From Sphaerisporangium perillae (GTDB lineage: Bacteria; Actinomycetota; Actinomycetes; Streptosporangiales; Streptosporangiaceae): a stretch of DNA of 64,000 bases. The stretch is taken from positions 62,001 through 126,000 of the forward strand of contig NZ_JALLPO010000024.1 in NCBI RefSeq assembly GCF_023276435.1. The letters run 5' to 3'. The position numbers were made by a program, and so were the translations under genes. Shown one piece after another: positions 16,741 through 26,421 of this stretch (the first letter of the stretch is position 1; every line of letters begins with the position of its first letter). A model generated the notes under the pieces. That model searched no databases. It worked only from the letters and a program-made list of their open reading frames with translations, and was not told the origin of the DNA.

Positions 16741-19700
16741 TCAATCGCCCGGATCGTCACCGGAATACCATTCGTCGGCGACGTTCCGCGAGTGCACCAC
16801 GCTCACCTTGAACGGGTCATTCTCCAGGACACGGTATCTCCGCCACAGGATGTTCTGCCGGGCGCCGCCCGAGGTGTTGGCGGACTTCGTTATCGGCCTT
16901 ACGGAGAAGTCCCACTTCGGACTGGCCGCGCCTTCATGGGATTTGGCGAACGGATACTCGTCGCACTCCTTTCCCGCTCGTTGCTGCTCCGTCCACCATT
17001 GCTCGCACGCGGCGCCCATGACAGTTCTGTTCGACGCCTCCACCGCGGGGTCCATCGCCCGGGTGAGCGGGGGCTCCCAGCCGCCGTACGGGCTGTTGGC
17101 CCCGTTGCCGGGGAACTTCTTGTTGGTGCCCGGAGGCTTGGTCTTGTCCGGGTACCTGAAGACGTATCCGATGTGCTTGGCGAATTCCTGGGCCTTGTTG
17201 GGCTCGCCGTTCACCTGGGCCGTGGTGCTCACGACCATCGTGGGCATCGCCCTGACGAGCACGCAGCCGCCGTAGTACATCACGTTCGTGCGGGAGGTGT
17301 CGCAGTCGATGACCGGAGGATAGAGCCGGTGGGCTCCCCGGAGCCGGGTCGGCCTGTCGTCGTGGAAGCCGATGATGTGCACGTACGGCCGCAGAGTGCA
17401 GGTCGACAGCAGGTGCTCGTTGTGCGCCTGGGTCTCGTCGGAGTAGAAGGTGAACTCCTCCGTGGGAGTGGTGTCCGCGTTCCACTGGGTGATGGACTTG
17501 TTGTTTATCTCGGCGCCGCTGATCTGTGCGCATCCGCCGCTCACGGTCCAACCCGGCCGCAGGTACACGCTGGCGTTCTTGTGGCTCATGGACTTGCTGA
17601 ATGGCCAGACGTTGTTGATCCGGAGCTGCCCGCGGATCTGCCGGGCCTCGGGGATCGATGGCGGCCACGTGAGGGGCGCACCGTCCTCGGACGTCGGCTT
17701 CTTGATGCCCTTGCCGACGTAGGTATTGAGCAGCGCGGTGAACACCCAGGTCGCGTCGTCGATCGTCACGCGGACCCAGCCGTCCGTCAGGCCCCGCCAC
17801 ACGGTCCTGTAGTAGTAGATCTTGTGGGTGTACTTGATGCACCAGGAGAAGGAGTTCTTGGTCCACCCCTCGTAGAAGGCCGCGCTCCACACCGGGCCCT
17901 CGTGCTCGGGTTTGTCGCACTCTTCGAAGGTCGCGTGCTTGTAGAAACTGCGATTGGGGAGCGGCGCGGCGGCGGCCGCGGTCTTCGACGGTTCCTCCGG
18001 CGTTCGCGTGATGGGCGGTGCCTCCGATGTGCCGATCCGCAGGGATGACCATGGCGACCACCGGCCGGTGACGCCGTCCGTCACCGGGCGGGCGCGCCAG
18101 CGCACCGTCCAGCCCTGCTTCAGTTTGCCCGGCGGCACCTGGACGCTCGTGACGGTCTTCGCCGGCGCTTCGCGGACGGTCCCGCTCCAGATGACGCCCT
18201 TGCCCTGGGACGACCCGGGGGTGTGGGCGACCTCGACCTCGACCGAGGAGCGGCGGTTGAGCCGGTCCTTGACGTTGACCAGCAGGTACGGCTCGGCGGT
18301 GGTGCTCGTCCGCCTGTTCGCCGTGTCGGAGCCGCGGACCCGCAGGTCCTCCGCGACCGGCTGCACCTGCGACGAGGCCCGGGCCGCCCAGCCGGCGGTG
18401 AGGAAGTACCAGGAGTACAGACCTGCCATCGTGTTGCCGGCGGTGTCCCGGGCCCCGTCCACCTCGGCGGAGTAGACGCCGTCCAGCGGCTCCGATGGGG
18501 TGAAGGTCAGTACGGTGCCACCGGGGTTCATCGAGGTGGTGCCCGCGACCTGCTCTTCGGTGAAGATGTCCACGAGCGCGAACCGGACGCCGGTCACCGG
18601 CTCGCTGAAGGTCACCGTCACCTGCGTGCCGGACGGCACCTCCTCGGCGCCGTCGGCCGGGCTCACCGCGACGACCTCGGGGGCCGTGGTGTCCGGGCCC
18701 GGGGTGGTCGGGGTGGTCGGGGTCGCGCCGCCGTCTACATAGGTCACGGTCAGCGTCGGCGGGTCCTCCCCGAGTGCCCGGGAGGAGGCGAACCCGCGGT
18801 CGTAGAGCGGCGCGGTGCCGGACTCGTTGGCGCTCTGCAGCACTAGGCCGTGGTCGGGCTGGCCCGACGCCCACGCCTGCGCGATGCCGGTCACCGCCCA
18901 CGACCACTCGACGTCGGCCGGGGGCGATCCGGTGCAGCCGCCCGGGTCGCGGGCCACCGCCTCGTCGCCGCCGGTGGCGGCCGGCTGGCTGCTCCAGCCG
19001 AGCGTGTCAGGGTCCCAGGCGCCGGTGATCCGGCGGGCCTTGATGCCCGACGTGCCGTCGCCGCACCCATAGGAGTCGATGTTCCACAGATTCAGCCGGG
19101 CGTTGGTGATCGTCTTCCCGGCCAGCTCCGTCGTGTCGAAGTTCAGGTACGTGCGCTCGGTCGTGCTCGGACTGCCGTAGACACCGGCCCACAACGTGTC
19201 ACCGAACTGGTCGGTGTACTCGTTGCTGTCCAGCCACAGGTCGGTCTCCAGCGGCAGGGTGATCGTGTGCTCTCCGCCCGGCGGGCCGGTGGGCGTCGGC
19301 GTCGGGCCGGGCGTCGTGTCCCCGACCGTGAACGTCCAGGTGTACGGCGCGGCCATGACGTTCCCGGCTTCGTCTCGGGCGCCGGTCACTTGGCCGGTGT
19401 AGGTCGATGTGGGCAACCCTGCGGACGGCGCGAAGGTGAGCACCATCCCCTCGTCGTCCATGGCCGCGGTGCCCTGGATCGGGGAGCCGGCCTGGTCGGT
19501 CAAGGAGAGCGCCGCGCCGGTCACGGGTTCGTCGAAGACCACCCGCACCTGCGTCTGCGACGGGACGTCCTCGGTGTCCTCGTCGGGGCTGGTCTCGTGT
19601 ACGAGCGGGGGCGTGGTGTCGGGCACCGGTCCCGGGAAGCAGTCGAGAGCCGACTCACCGCATTCAGGGATCGTCTCCGACCAGTCCTCGTCCGGCAGCG

Positions 19701-21381
19701 GCTTGGCGATGTCCTCACCTGGCGAGAACGCCTGCCGCGACTGCTGGCCGATGACCGTCGACTGCTCGCTGGTGGTGAGCGGGGCGTCCGACTCCTGTTC
19801 CGGCGAGCTCACCTGGTGCGCCAGCATCTCCTCGTACGAGGGTTCTTCCGTGACGTCCTCGGGGAAGACGGCGGCGATCTCCTCGGTGACCGCGGGCTCG
19901 TACCCGATGACCAGTCGCGGGCCGTGGGCGGGGTCGGGGTCAGTCGTCTCCTTGCTCCGGTAGCGGCGCCAGTTCGTGAGATCGGACTCGTTGCCCGCGG
20001 TGAGCTGGAACCCGTAGTTGGCGCCTCCGTCGGCCCAGGTTTGGACAATGGAGTTCACGCCGTGGTAGAGGTCCCACGGGTAGTCCATGTAACCCCGGCC
20101 GCAGTCGGGGCTGTAGGCGCCGAACTCGGTGTTCTGGCCGGTCGTGGTGACCGTCGGCTGGTTGGCCCAGGTCAAGGTGGACACGTCCCAGCGCTGGGTG
20201 ACCCGGCGGGCGGTGATGCCGGAGCCGACACTCGCGCCGCAGTCGTTGGACAGGTAGTTCCACAGGATCAGGTCGGCGTTGGTGACCCGGCCGCCGCGCA
20301 GCGGGGAGTCCTCCGGCAGCTCCTCGAAACGGATGTAGCCGCGCCAGCGCACCGATCCACTGTTCGACTTGCCGACGAGGATGCGGTCCAGCCCGCTGTT
20401 GGCGTAGCCGTCGGGGTATTCGGCGTTGTTGACGAAGGTGTCGTTGCCGACCGCGCTGCTCGTCCAGTCGGTGGCGCTCACGGACAGGGTCACCGGGAAG
20501 GTCACCCCGGGGTCGGCGAGGAAGGCGGCGTCCGGCTTGATCACCAAAGTGGAGGCGCCGTCCACCGTGGTGACGGCGTGGCCCACGCGGCCCTGCTCCG
20601 GCTTGGCGTCGGCGGCGGCGTCCAGCATGAGGGTGGTGGAGACGTGGGCGATCTCCTCCGCCTTCGTGCCCGCGGTCTTGGTCACGGACAGCTCTCCGGA
20701 GGCGTTCTTCCCGTACTGGATACCGGCCGGGAGCCCGATCGGGACACGGAACCGCAGGTCCTTCTCGGGCCGCTGCCGGATGACGATGTCCTGCCGGAAA
20801 CCGGTGGGAATGGCGGTCACCACGAGGTCGATGCCCGGCCCGTACACCGATGCGTATTCCGCCTTATTTCCGGACAGCCGCGGTGCGGGAAGGTCGACCG
20901 GCGCAAATACCTTGGTCAGGCCTTTCTTGCCGTCGGCCTCGGGTAACTCTCCATTCATGGAGAGTAACTCCGTGCCGCCCCCGTCGGAGAGACGCAGTTC
21001 GGGCTTGGTCATGCGCGGCCTTACGAAACCGCCCTCCGACACGAGCGTGGTGTCGATGTCATGCCACTGGCCGTTCCGCTTGGTGCGGACGGGCGCGCCG
21101 TACATCACCGTCTGCAGTGTCCTGCCGTCGCTGTTGGCGTACGTGCTCGACGACTCGGTGCGCAGAGACTCGATTTCGACCGGGGTCTTCCGTTGCTTGG
21201 CCTGCTGTCTGGCGACCTGCATGGGATCGTTCGCGGCGGGAGTGGGGGGCGTCTGTTTCAGCGGTGCGGGTGTCGGCGCCGCCGCCGCGGAAACGCCGAC
21301 CATCAGGGACACGAGCAGTCCTGACACCATTAACAGCGCGGTACGGCGGTAAGTGCGGCATAAAACCCCTCGACTTTTCAC
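16741..21381 (-). CDS. giant secreted DNRLRE-domain protein with C-terminal NucA/NucB nuclease domain
   Basis: The chosen start, GTG 21381 behind TTGGAGTGG, gives 1546 residues beginning with a Sec signal peptide (TALLMVSGLLVSLMVGVSAAAA). The body has two DNRLRE-type beta-sandwich domains (about 300-480 and 690-870), as in many secreted actinomycete wall and adhesin-like proteins. Each is followed by a bacterial Ig-like domain (about 590-685 and 885-985, VSPADGAEEVPSGTQVTVTFSEPV) and later an Fn3-like stretch. The last 150 residues resemble the NucA/NucB DNase family, with the hallmark CDEYPFAKSHEG at about 1473-1484. It is likely a large extracellular DNase or polymorphic-toxin-like exoprotein. 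No immunity gene is obvious unless the neighbouring DUF6461 gene serves that role. Confidence 0.8.
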   Translation of the reverse strand: MKSRGVLCRTYRRTALLMVSGLLVSLMVGVSAAAAPTPAPLKQTPPTPAANDPMQVARQQAKQRKTPVEIESLRTESSSTYANSDGRTLQTVMYGAPVRTKRNGQWHDIDTTLVSEGGFVRPRMTKPELRLSDGGGTELLSMNGELPEADGKKGLTKVFAPVDLPAPRLSGNKAEYASVYGPGIDLVVTAIPTGFRQDIVIRQRPEKDLRFRVPIGLPAGIQYGKNASGELSVTKTAGTKAEEIAHVSTTLMLDAAADAKPEQGRVGHAVTTVDGASTLVIKPDAAFLADPGVTFPVTLSVSATDWTSSAVGNDTFVNNAEYPDGYANSGLDRILVGKSNSGSVRWRGYIRFEELPEDSPLRGGRVTNADLILWNYLSNDCGASVGSGITARRVTQRWDVSTLTWANQPTVTTTGQNTEFGAYSPDCGRGYMDYPWDLYHGVNSIVQTWADGGANYGFQLTAGNESDLTNWRRYRSKETTDPDPAHGPRLVIGYEPAVTEEIAAVFPEDVTEEPSYEEMLAHQVSSPEQESDAPLTTSEQSTVIGQQSRQAFSPGEDIAKPLPDEDWSETIPECGESALDCFPGPVPDTTPPLVHETSPDEDTEDVPSQTQVRVVFDEPVTGAALSLTDQAGSPIQGTAAMDDEGMVLTFAPSAGLPTSTYTGQVTGARDEAGNVMAAPYTWTFTVGDTTPGPTPTPTGPPGGEHTITLPLETDLWLDSNEYTDQFGDTLWAGVYGSPSTTERTYLNFDTTELAGKTITNARLNLWNIDSYGCGDGTSGIKARRITGAWDPDTLGWSSQPAATGGDEAVARDPGGCTGSPPADVEWSWAVTGIAQAWASGQPDHGLVLQSANESGTAPLYDRGFASSRALGEDPPTLTVTYVDGGATPTTPTTPGPDTTAPEVVAVSPADGAEEVPSGTQVTVTFSEPVTGVRFALVDIFTEEQVAGTTSMNPGGTVLTFTPSEPLDGVYSAEVDGARDTAGNTMAGLYSWYFLTAGWAARASSQVQPVAEDLRVRGSDTANRRTSTTAEPYLLVNVKDRLNRRSSVEVEVAHTPGSSQGKGVIWSGTVREAPAKTVTSVQVPPGKLKQGWTVRWRARPVTDGVTGRWSPWSSLRIGTSEAPPITRTPEEPSKTAAAAAPLPNRSFYKHATFEECDKPEHEGPVWSAAFYEGWTKNSFSWCIKYTHKIYYYRTVWRGLTDGWVRVTIDDATWVFTALLNTYVGKGIKKPTSEDGAPLTWPPSIPEARQIRGQLRINNVWPFSKSMSHKNASVYLRPGWTVSGGCAQISGAEINNKSITQWNADTTPTEEFTFYSDETQAHNEHLLSTCTLRPYVHIIGFHDDRPTRLRGAHRLYPPVIDCDTSRTNVMYYGGCVLVRAMPTMVVSTTAQVNGEPNKAQEFAKHIGYVFRYPDKTKPPGTNKKFPGNGANSPYGGWEPPLTRAMDPAVEASNRTVMGAACEQWWTEQQRAGKECDEYPFAKSHEGAASPKWDFSVRPITKSANTSGGARQNILWRRYRVLENDPFKVSVVHSRNVADEWYSGDDPGD

Positions 21382-21616
21382 CTGTGTATCCACTCCAAGC
21401 ACGCCGAAGTACCCGAACAAGGACACTTGATCTTCCCATGTGATCCTGGTCGAGTACATATCTGGTCAAATCTGCCGAGGTGTGTTTGAATCCTTCGTCC
21501 TTGCCGGTAAATGCGTCTTGTCAACGCCTGGACACGGAATGAGTCGGCGCCGGGAATAACGCCAGGCAGATCTGGGTGAATGAACCGAGGCGCCGACCTG
21601 CCGGGGGTCCGGCCGG

Positions 21617-21736
21617 CCTGGTTGAGGTTGTGTTGACGGCGCCGTCGTCGGCGACGTGGCGGCGGCAGGCGCGTAGGAACGCGGCGCGCAGGTCGTCGTC
21701 GGCGGTCTCGATGACGAACGACATCAGTAGCACGAT
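21617..21736 (-). pseudogene. fragment resembling a class I SAM-dependent methyltransferase
   Basis: In the gap between the nuclease gene and the first kinase gene one minus frame reads IVLLMSFVIETADDDL, then RAAFLRACRRHVADDGAV. This resembles the strand-4/helix segment of class I methyltransferases (usually D-VLL-S-V-NT-D--LRRAFL-ACRRHVA-GG). Motif I and everything else are absent. The 378-base gap otherwise holds only the upstream region of the nuclease gene. The assignment rests on about 35 residues. Confidence 0.3.
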
Positions 21737-21759
21737 GCCGCTCGGCCGAGGCCGCGCGA

Positions 21760-23775
21760 TCAGGTTCTGGTGTACCGCATCAGGAGTTTCGTGAGCCCGT
21801 ACTCGGCCGGCGGGATTTCGGCGAGGACGCGCACGACCTTGCCCTGGAGGTTCACCACGACGATCTGGCGCGGGTCCTTCGTCTCGTCGGCCAGAATGAG
21901 ATGGGCGTCGTTGAACCAGCCGATGAGCGTCGTGCCGGCGGGCGCGGGAACGGTGGCCTGCCCACGGCCGGTGGCGACGTCCCACACGCATACCGATGAC
22001 GTCGGACTCGGGCAGAGCGTGGCGAAGCGTCTTCCGGCGGGGGCGAAGGTGCTCTCCTTGAAGCTCGGCTGGCCCACCTTCTGGAAGCCCCGCACGGCCT
22101 TGCCCCGCAGGTCGAACAGGCGAAGGCCGATGTCCACGCCGGACGGGAAGCGATGGGCGACCCCGGTCTCGCCGGGCGCCCACATGAAGGGAGCGTCGCT
22201 GTCGTCGCCGGCGTCGGCCGAGACGGTCGTCGCCGTCGCGGTCGCGGTGTCGACGACGACGAACCCCACGGCGTGCTTCGAGTTCCCCGAGGTCGCGTAG
22301 GACGTCAGCAGGAGTCGCCGGCCGTCGGCGGACCAGTAGGGGTTGAAGGTCTGCAACGGCGTCCGCACGGTGTTCACCAGGAACTCCTCGCCGGTGGCCC
22401 GCCTGATCAACTTGATCGAGTCGTAGGTTCCCGGTGTCTCCGGCTTGATCCAGGGCTGGAGCGCCGTCCAGGTTCCGTCCGGTGAGACGAGGGCTTCGTG
22501 GGCTCGGCCGATCTGCCGGAACTCGTCCCCCTTGGGGACCCGGGCGTAGGTGCGCGCCTCTCCGGCCTTGGCGTCGATGTGCAGAAGGGACGTCACGCGC
22601 AGCGGATCGCCGGGGTTCTCGTGCAGGACGGCGTTCATCCGAGGAAGGCGAACGTCCTTGGTGGGCGTGGCGGGGGCGGCGGTGACCTCTCTGACGGCGA
22701 CCGGGGAGGGGGTCCCGGACCGGGCTCGCGCTCCGATGCCGCCCGAGGCCACAGCGTAGATCGCCCCGCCGGCCAGCAGAGCCGCCGCCGCGGTCACCGC
22801 TCCGAGGACGATCCGGACGCGACGCCGGTCGGACCGCCCGCCGGGCACGGTGGTGGGCTGAGCGCCGGGTTCGGTGACGGGCAGGCCGCCGGATCCGGTG
22901 GTGGGCTGAGCGCCGGATCCGGTCGGTCTGGCCGCGATGGAAGTGCCCTGCTCGAGCAGGTTCCCGCCCGGGCGCACGCGCGTTCCGATCAGGCGCAGCA
23001 GCGCGTCCTTCGTCGTGGGACGCCGGTCCGGGTCCTTGGACAGGCATTCGGCGGCCAGAGCCCGCAGGTCGCCGTCGAGGGCGCCGAGGTCCGGCTCGCC
23101 GCGCAGGATCCGGTGGACGATCGCCGGAATGGAGTCCGCTCCGAACGGCGGTCGTCCCGAGGCGGCGAAGACCATGGTGGCCCCCCAGGCGAACAGGTCG
23201 GCCTCCGGCCCCACCAGGCCGGACTCGAACTGCTCGGGAGCCATGTAAGGCGGCGTGCCGACCGCGTGCGAACTGGTGAGCGCGACGTCCAGCGCGCGGG
23301 CGATGCCGAAGTCGATCACCCGTGGCCCGTCCCCGCCGAGCAGGACGTTGCTCGGCTTGAAGTCCCGGTGCACCACGCCCGCCCGGTGGATGGCCGCCAG
23401 GGCGGTCATCGTGCCGACGGCCAGCCGCCGCAGCCGGCCGCCCCGCAGCGGCCCGCCGGTGTCGACGGCGTGCTGGAGCGTCGGTCCGGCGATGTACTCG
23501 CTGACGATGTACGGCCGCCCGTCCGCCGTGCCGGTCTCGACGACCTGGGCGGTGCAGAAGGGGGACACCTGGCGGAGGATCTCGGTCTCGCGCAGGAACC
23601 GTCCCGGCGCGGAGTCGTCGGGGACCCGGTACAGCAGCTTGACGGCCACCTGCTCGCCGGAGCCGGTGATCGCCAGGAAGACCGCTCCCTGGCCGCCGTC
23701 GCCGAGCCGCCCGATGAGCCGGTAAGGACCCAGGTGCGCCGGGTCGCCCGTGCGCAGGGGATCGATGCCCGTCAT
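21760..23775 (-). CDS. membrane-anchored Ser/Thr protein kinase with extracellular beta-propeller-like sensor
   Basis: The 671-residue protein has an intact kinase domain (about 15-270): glycine loop IGRLGDGGQGAV, lysine K46 (VAVKLL), HRDFKPSN with catalytic D138, DFG at 155-157 and APE at 179-181. One membrane helix follows a Pro/Gly/Thr-rich juxtamembrane stretch (about 321-343). The outer part (about 365-671) has repeated LVSPDGTW and YWSADGRRLLLTSY blades of a TolB/WD40-like propeller. ATG 23775 overlaps the stop of the upstream pseudokinase gene by four bases (ATGA), so the two are translationally coupled. Longer upstream frames are artefacts. It probably senses an extracellular signal; substrates are unknown. 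Confidence 0.9.
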   Translation of the reverse strand: MTGIDPLRTGDPAHLGPYRLIGRLGDGGQGAVFLAITGSGEQVAVKLLYRVPDDSAPGRFLRETEILRQVSPFCTAQVVETGTADGRPYIVSEYIAGPTLQHAVDTGGPLRGGRLRRLAVGTMTALAAIHRAGVVHRDFKPSNVLLGGDGPRVIDFGIARALDVALTSSHAVGTPPYMAPEQFESGLVGPEADLFAWGATMVFAASGRPPFGADSIPAIVHRILRGEPDLGALDGDLRALAAECLSKDPDRRPTTKDALLRLIGTRVRPGGNLLEQGTSIAARPTGSGAQPTTGSGGLPVTEPGAQPTTVPGGRSDRRRVRIVLGAVTAAAALLAGGAIYAVASGGIGARARSGTPSPVAVREVTAAPATPTKDVRLPRMNAVLHENPGDPLRVTSLLHIDAKAGEARTYARVPKGDEFRQIGRAHEALVSPDGTWTALQPWIKPETPGTYDSIKLIRRATGEEFLVNTVRTPLQTFNPYWSADGRRLLLTSYATSGNSKHAVGFVVVDTATATATTVSADAGDDSDAPFMWAPGETGVAHRFPSGVDIGLRLFDLRGKAVRGFQKVGQPSFKESTFAPAGRRFATLCPSPTSSVCVWDVATGRGQATVPAPAGTTLIGWFNDAHLILADETKDPRQIVVVNLQGKVVRVLAEIPPAEYGLTKLLMRYTRT

Positions 23776-25778
23776 CTCGGCGAGAACCTGAGCTCGGCCA
23801 CGTCCTCGTCCTTCTTGGGGATCTCGGCGAGGGTGCGCACCGCCTTCGCGTGGAAGTCCATGACGACGTACTCGTAGGGATCTCTTCTGGTGTCCATGAC
23901 GATCAGATGGTCTTCGTCCCACCAGCCCCGCACGATGGCGCCGCGACTGGACACCGGGACCGTGGTCCTCCGGTCGCCGGTCCCGGTGTCCCACACGCAT
24001 ACGGCGGTCCGCACACGGGGGCAGTAGGTGACGAACGACCTGCCCGACGGCGAGAACGTGGCGGGCTCGGTGGAGGCGCCGACCCAGCTCAGCTCACGCC
24101 TGATCCGGCCGTCCAGGTCGCGGAACCGCAGTCCCCACTGGCCGCCGTCGTGGACGTACGCCGCGGTGACGCCCTTCCCGCCGGGCGCCCAGCCGAAGAA
24201 GCCGCGGTCGTGGCGGGTGTCCCCGGTCACGACGACCGTCGCCTTCCGCGTCTCGACGTCCACGACGACGAACCCCTTGGGGTTCGGCACGGTCTTGCCC
24301 TTGAACTCGTAGAAGGTGAGCAACACGCGCCTGCTGTCGGGGCTCCAGTTCACGTAGTAGCCCTTCAACGGCTCCCCGGTGGTCTCGACGGCGAATCTCT
24401 CGCCGGTCGCGCGATTGATGATCGTGACGAAGTCGGTGGTCGACGCGGTGAACTTGAACCAGGGGTTCACCGCGATCCACTTGCCGTCCGGGGAGACGGC
24501 GGGATCGCCGTAGTCGCCGTCCCTGGCGGCCAGGCGGAAGGCGTCGCCGCCTGAGTCGCGGACGTAGGTCCGGTAGGTCCCGGCCTTGACGTCGCCGATG
24601 AAGTACGAGGTCAGGCGGACCGGATCCGAGGGGTGCTCGTGCACCGTCAGCTTCAGCCCAGGAGGCTTGAGCTTCTTGGCGGGGGGACGGGGCGAGGTGG
24701 GCGACGCCTGGACGACCTTGACGCTCGGGGCTCGCACCGGTGTGGGGGTGGGACGGGAGACGGCCGTGGCCTGGACGGCCGTCGCCCGGGGAGCCAGCAT
24801 GTAGACGGCTCCCCAGGAGATCATCGCGATGACGACGCCGATCGCCACCGAGGGCAGAGCGACGCGGCGCCGGGTCGGCGGGCGCGGAGGCACGAGCGGG
24901 ACCCGCGTGGACGGGGTGGGCGGCGGCGCCGAACGGAGGTCTGCGGGGGGCGGGTCGATGGTGGCCAGGATCTGGGAGTGGCCGACCAGCCTCAGGAGGG
25001 CGTTGCTCGCGAGGGGCCGCTGCGATGGGTCCTTCGCCAGGCAGTCGGCCACCAGCCCGCGCAGTCCATCCTCCAGGAGGCCGAGGTCGGGCTCGGTGCC
25101 GAGGATGCTGTTCGTCGTCGCCGCCATGGATCCGGTGCGGAAGGGCGACCGCCCGGAGGCGGCGAAGAGCATCGTGGTGGCCCACGCGAACATGTCCGCG
25201 GCGGGTCCCGCGGGCGTACCGGACAGTTCCTCGGGTGTGACATGCACGGGTATGCCGAACGGCCGGGTCGCGCTGGTGGCGCCGGCCTCCGTCGCCCGGG
25301 CCATGCCGGGCTCGATCACCCGTGGACCGTCGGAGCCGAGGATCACGTTCCCGGGCGTGAGGTCATGATGCTGGACGCCGGCCTGGTGCATGGAGGCCAG
25401 CGCCGTCATCGTGCCGATGGCCAGCCGGTACAGCGCCGGCCCCTTGAGCGGGCCCTGGCTCTCGACGGCCGTTCGCAGCGTCGGGCCAGGGACGTACTCG
25501 CTGACGACGTACGGCCGGTCGCGGTACATGCCCGTGCCGATGATGTGGGCGACGCCCGCGACGGAGGCCAGGCGCAGCCTGCCGGCCTCGTCGGCGACCC
25601 GCGCCAGGGCGGCGCCGGTGGCCAGGCCGGCGTGGAAGAGCTTGAGCGCCGCCCGCCCGCCTGCCCGGGCGTGCACCAGATAGACGACGCTCCGGCTGCC
25701 TTGACCCAGCCTGCCGACGATCCGATGACCGTTCACGGACAGCGGATCGTCGGGCTCGAGGGGGAGGACGTCAGACAT
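23772..25778 (-). CDS. membrane pseudokinase paralogous to the adjacent Ser/Thr kinase
   Basis: The 668-residue protein has the same layout as its neighbour: kinase fold (15-270), a single membrane helix (about 305-329) and an outer beta-propeller-like region with VSPDGKWIAVNPW and NWSPDSRRVLLTFY blades. The kinase core is degenerate. HRD-K is HHDLTPGN (137-144), so the catalytic-loop lysine is Thr. DFG has become EPG (156-158), removing the magnesium-binding Asp, and APE is TPE (181-183). K46 and the catalytic-loop Asp D139 remain. It is probably unable to phosphorylate normally and may act as a regulator or ligand-binding partner of the kinase encoded 4 bases overlapping downstream. Confidence 0.88.
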   Translation of the reverse strand: MSDVLPLEPDDPLSVNGHRIVGRLGQGSRSVVYLVHARAGGRAALKLFHAGLATGAALARVADEAGRLRLASVAGVAHIIGTGMYRDRPYVVSEYVPGPTLRTAVESQGPLKGPALYRLAIGTMTALASMHQAGVQHHDLTPGNVILGSDGPRVIEPGMARATEAGATSATRPFGIPVHVTPEELSGTPAGPAADMFAWATTMLFAASGRSPFRTGSMAATTNSILGTEPDLGLLEDGLRGLVADCLAKDPSQRPLASNALLRLVGHSQILATIDPPPADLRSAPPPTPSTRVPLVPPRPPTRRRVALPSVAIGVVIAMISWGAVYMLAPRATAVQATAVSRPTPTPVRAPSVKVVQASPTSPRPPAKKLKPPGLKLTVHEHPSDPVRLTSYFIGDVKAGTYRTYVRDSGGDAFRLAARDGDYGDPAVSPDGKWIAVNPWFKFTASTTDFVTIINRATGERFAVETTGEPLKGYYVNWSPDSRRVLLTFYEFKGKTVPNPKGFVVVDVETRKATVVVTGDTRHDRGFFGWAPGGKGVTAAYVHDGGQWGLRFRDLDGRIRRELSWVGASTEPATFSPSGRSFVTYCPRVRTAVCVWDTGTGDRRTTVPVSSRGAIVRGWWDEDHLIVMDTRRDPYEYVVMDFHAKAVRTLAEIPKKDEDVAELRFSPR

Positions 25779-25979
25779 GGCTGCGGGGTATCCCTTGTCG
25801 CGATGAGCCGATCTCGCCGCCGTCGACCCTGACGACGAGCCGGGGCGGCCCGGTGGACTTCACCGTTCAGCAGGTACACATCTGGGAATACACGCCACCG
25901 CTTGCAAGGTCATTGAGGATCGCTAACGCGGGGGCTTCCGGCGGCGCCGACCGGCCATGTCCTTGAGGCCGGAGACCGC

Positions 25980-26209
25980 GAGCGGTTCCGGCCGGGGGTC
26001 AACCTGGCGACTGTGCGGCTGCCGCTGCGGGACGGGCTGGGGACGTCATCGCGGCCGTCAACGTCAACGCGCACGCGGCCGAGACCTCTGTGGAGAAACT
26101 GACCGAGGAGCACCTGCCGCTGCTCCTCAAGATCTCCAGCGCGATCAGCGCCGACTGGGCGCTGTACGAGGCGGTTCCGCAGGTCACGGCATGCTCCGCT
26201 CGAAAGTAG
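25980..26209 (+). pseudogene. C-terminal remnant of an IclR-family (PcaR/PobR-like) regulator, frameshifted
   Basis: One frame gives RPGVNLATVRLPLRDGLG, and after a one-base slip another frame continues VIAAVNVNAHAAETSVEKL, ISSAISADWALYEAV and a stop at 26207-26209. Joined, this is the end of the effector-binding domain of an IclR regulator. The helix-turn-helix and most of the effector domain are missing. It lies just before and in the same direction as the benzoyl-CoA pathway genes, which in other bacteria are often controlled by such regulators. The rest of the 643-base gap 25779-26421 shows no gene. Confidence 0.55.
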
Positions 26210-26255
26210 CAAGCGTCGCGAGCGAGCGCGCACCGGGAAACATGCTACAAAGACA

Positions 26256-26285
26256 TTGACGGATGCCCGCTCTAGTGTGGAATAT
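26256..26285 (+). promoter_or_regulatory. possible promoter of the acyl-CoA ligase/box cluster
   Basis: TTGACG (26256-26261) is followed after 18 bases by GAATAT (26280-26285). This is a fair -35 and a poor -10, so the call is tentative. A short imperfect palindrome, TGGA-N7-TCCA, overlaps the -10 region at about 26278-26292 and could be an operator. The leader to ATG 26422 would be about 130 bases. Confidence 0.25.
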
Positions 26286-26421
26286 CGCTCCACGGCTGTA
26301 ATCCGCGTCACATGAGCCGGTGACCGGTTCCACGGCCGGATCGGAGCACCATGCCACGCTTCGCGCCGTCGGAGACGGGTGGGGTGCCTCGTACGGAACG
26401 CCGCACCCCCCGAAGGTGATC

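Noticed and set aside
16732-18048. Long plus-strand frames inside the secreted nuclease gene
   Set aside because: The minus-strand product has a signal peptide, domains and a terminator; the plus frames are low-complexity shadows.
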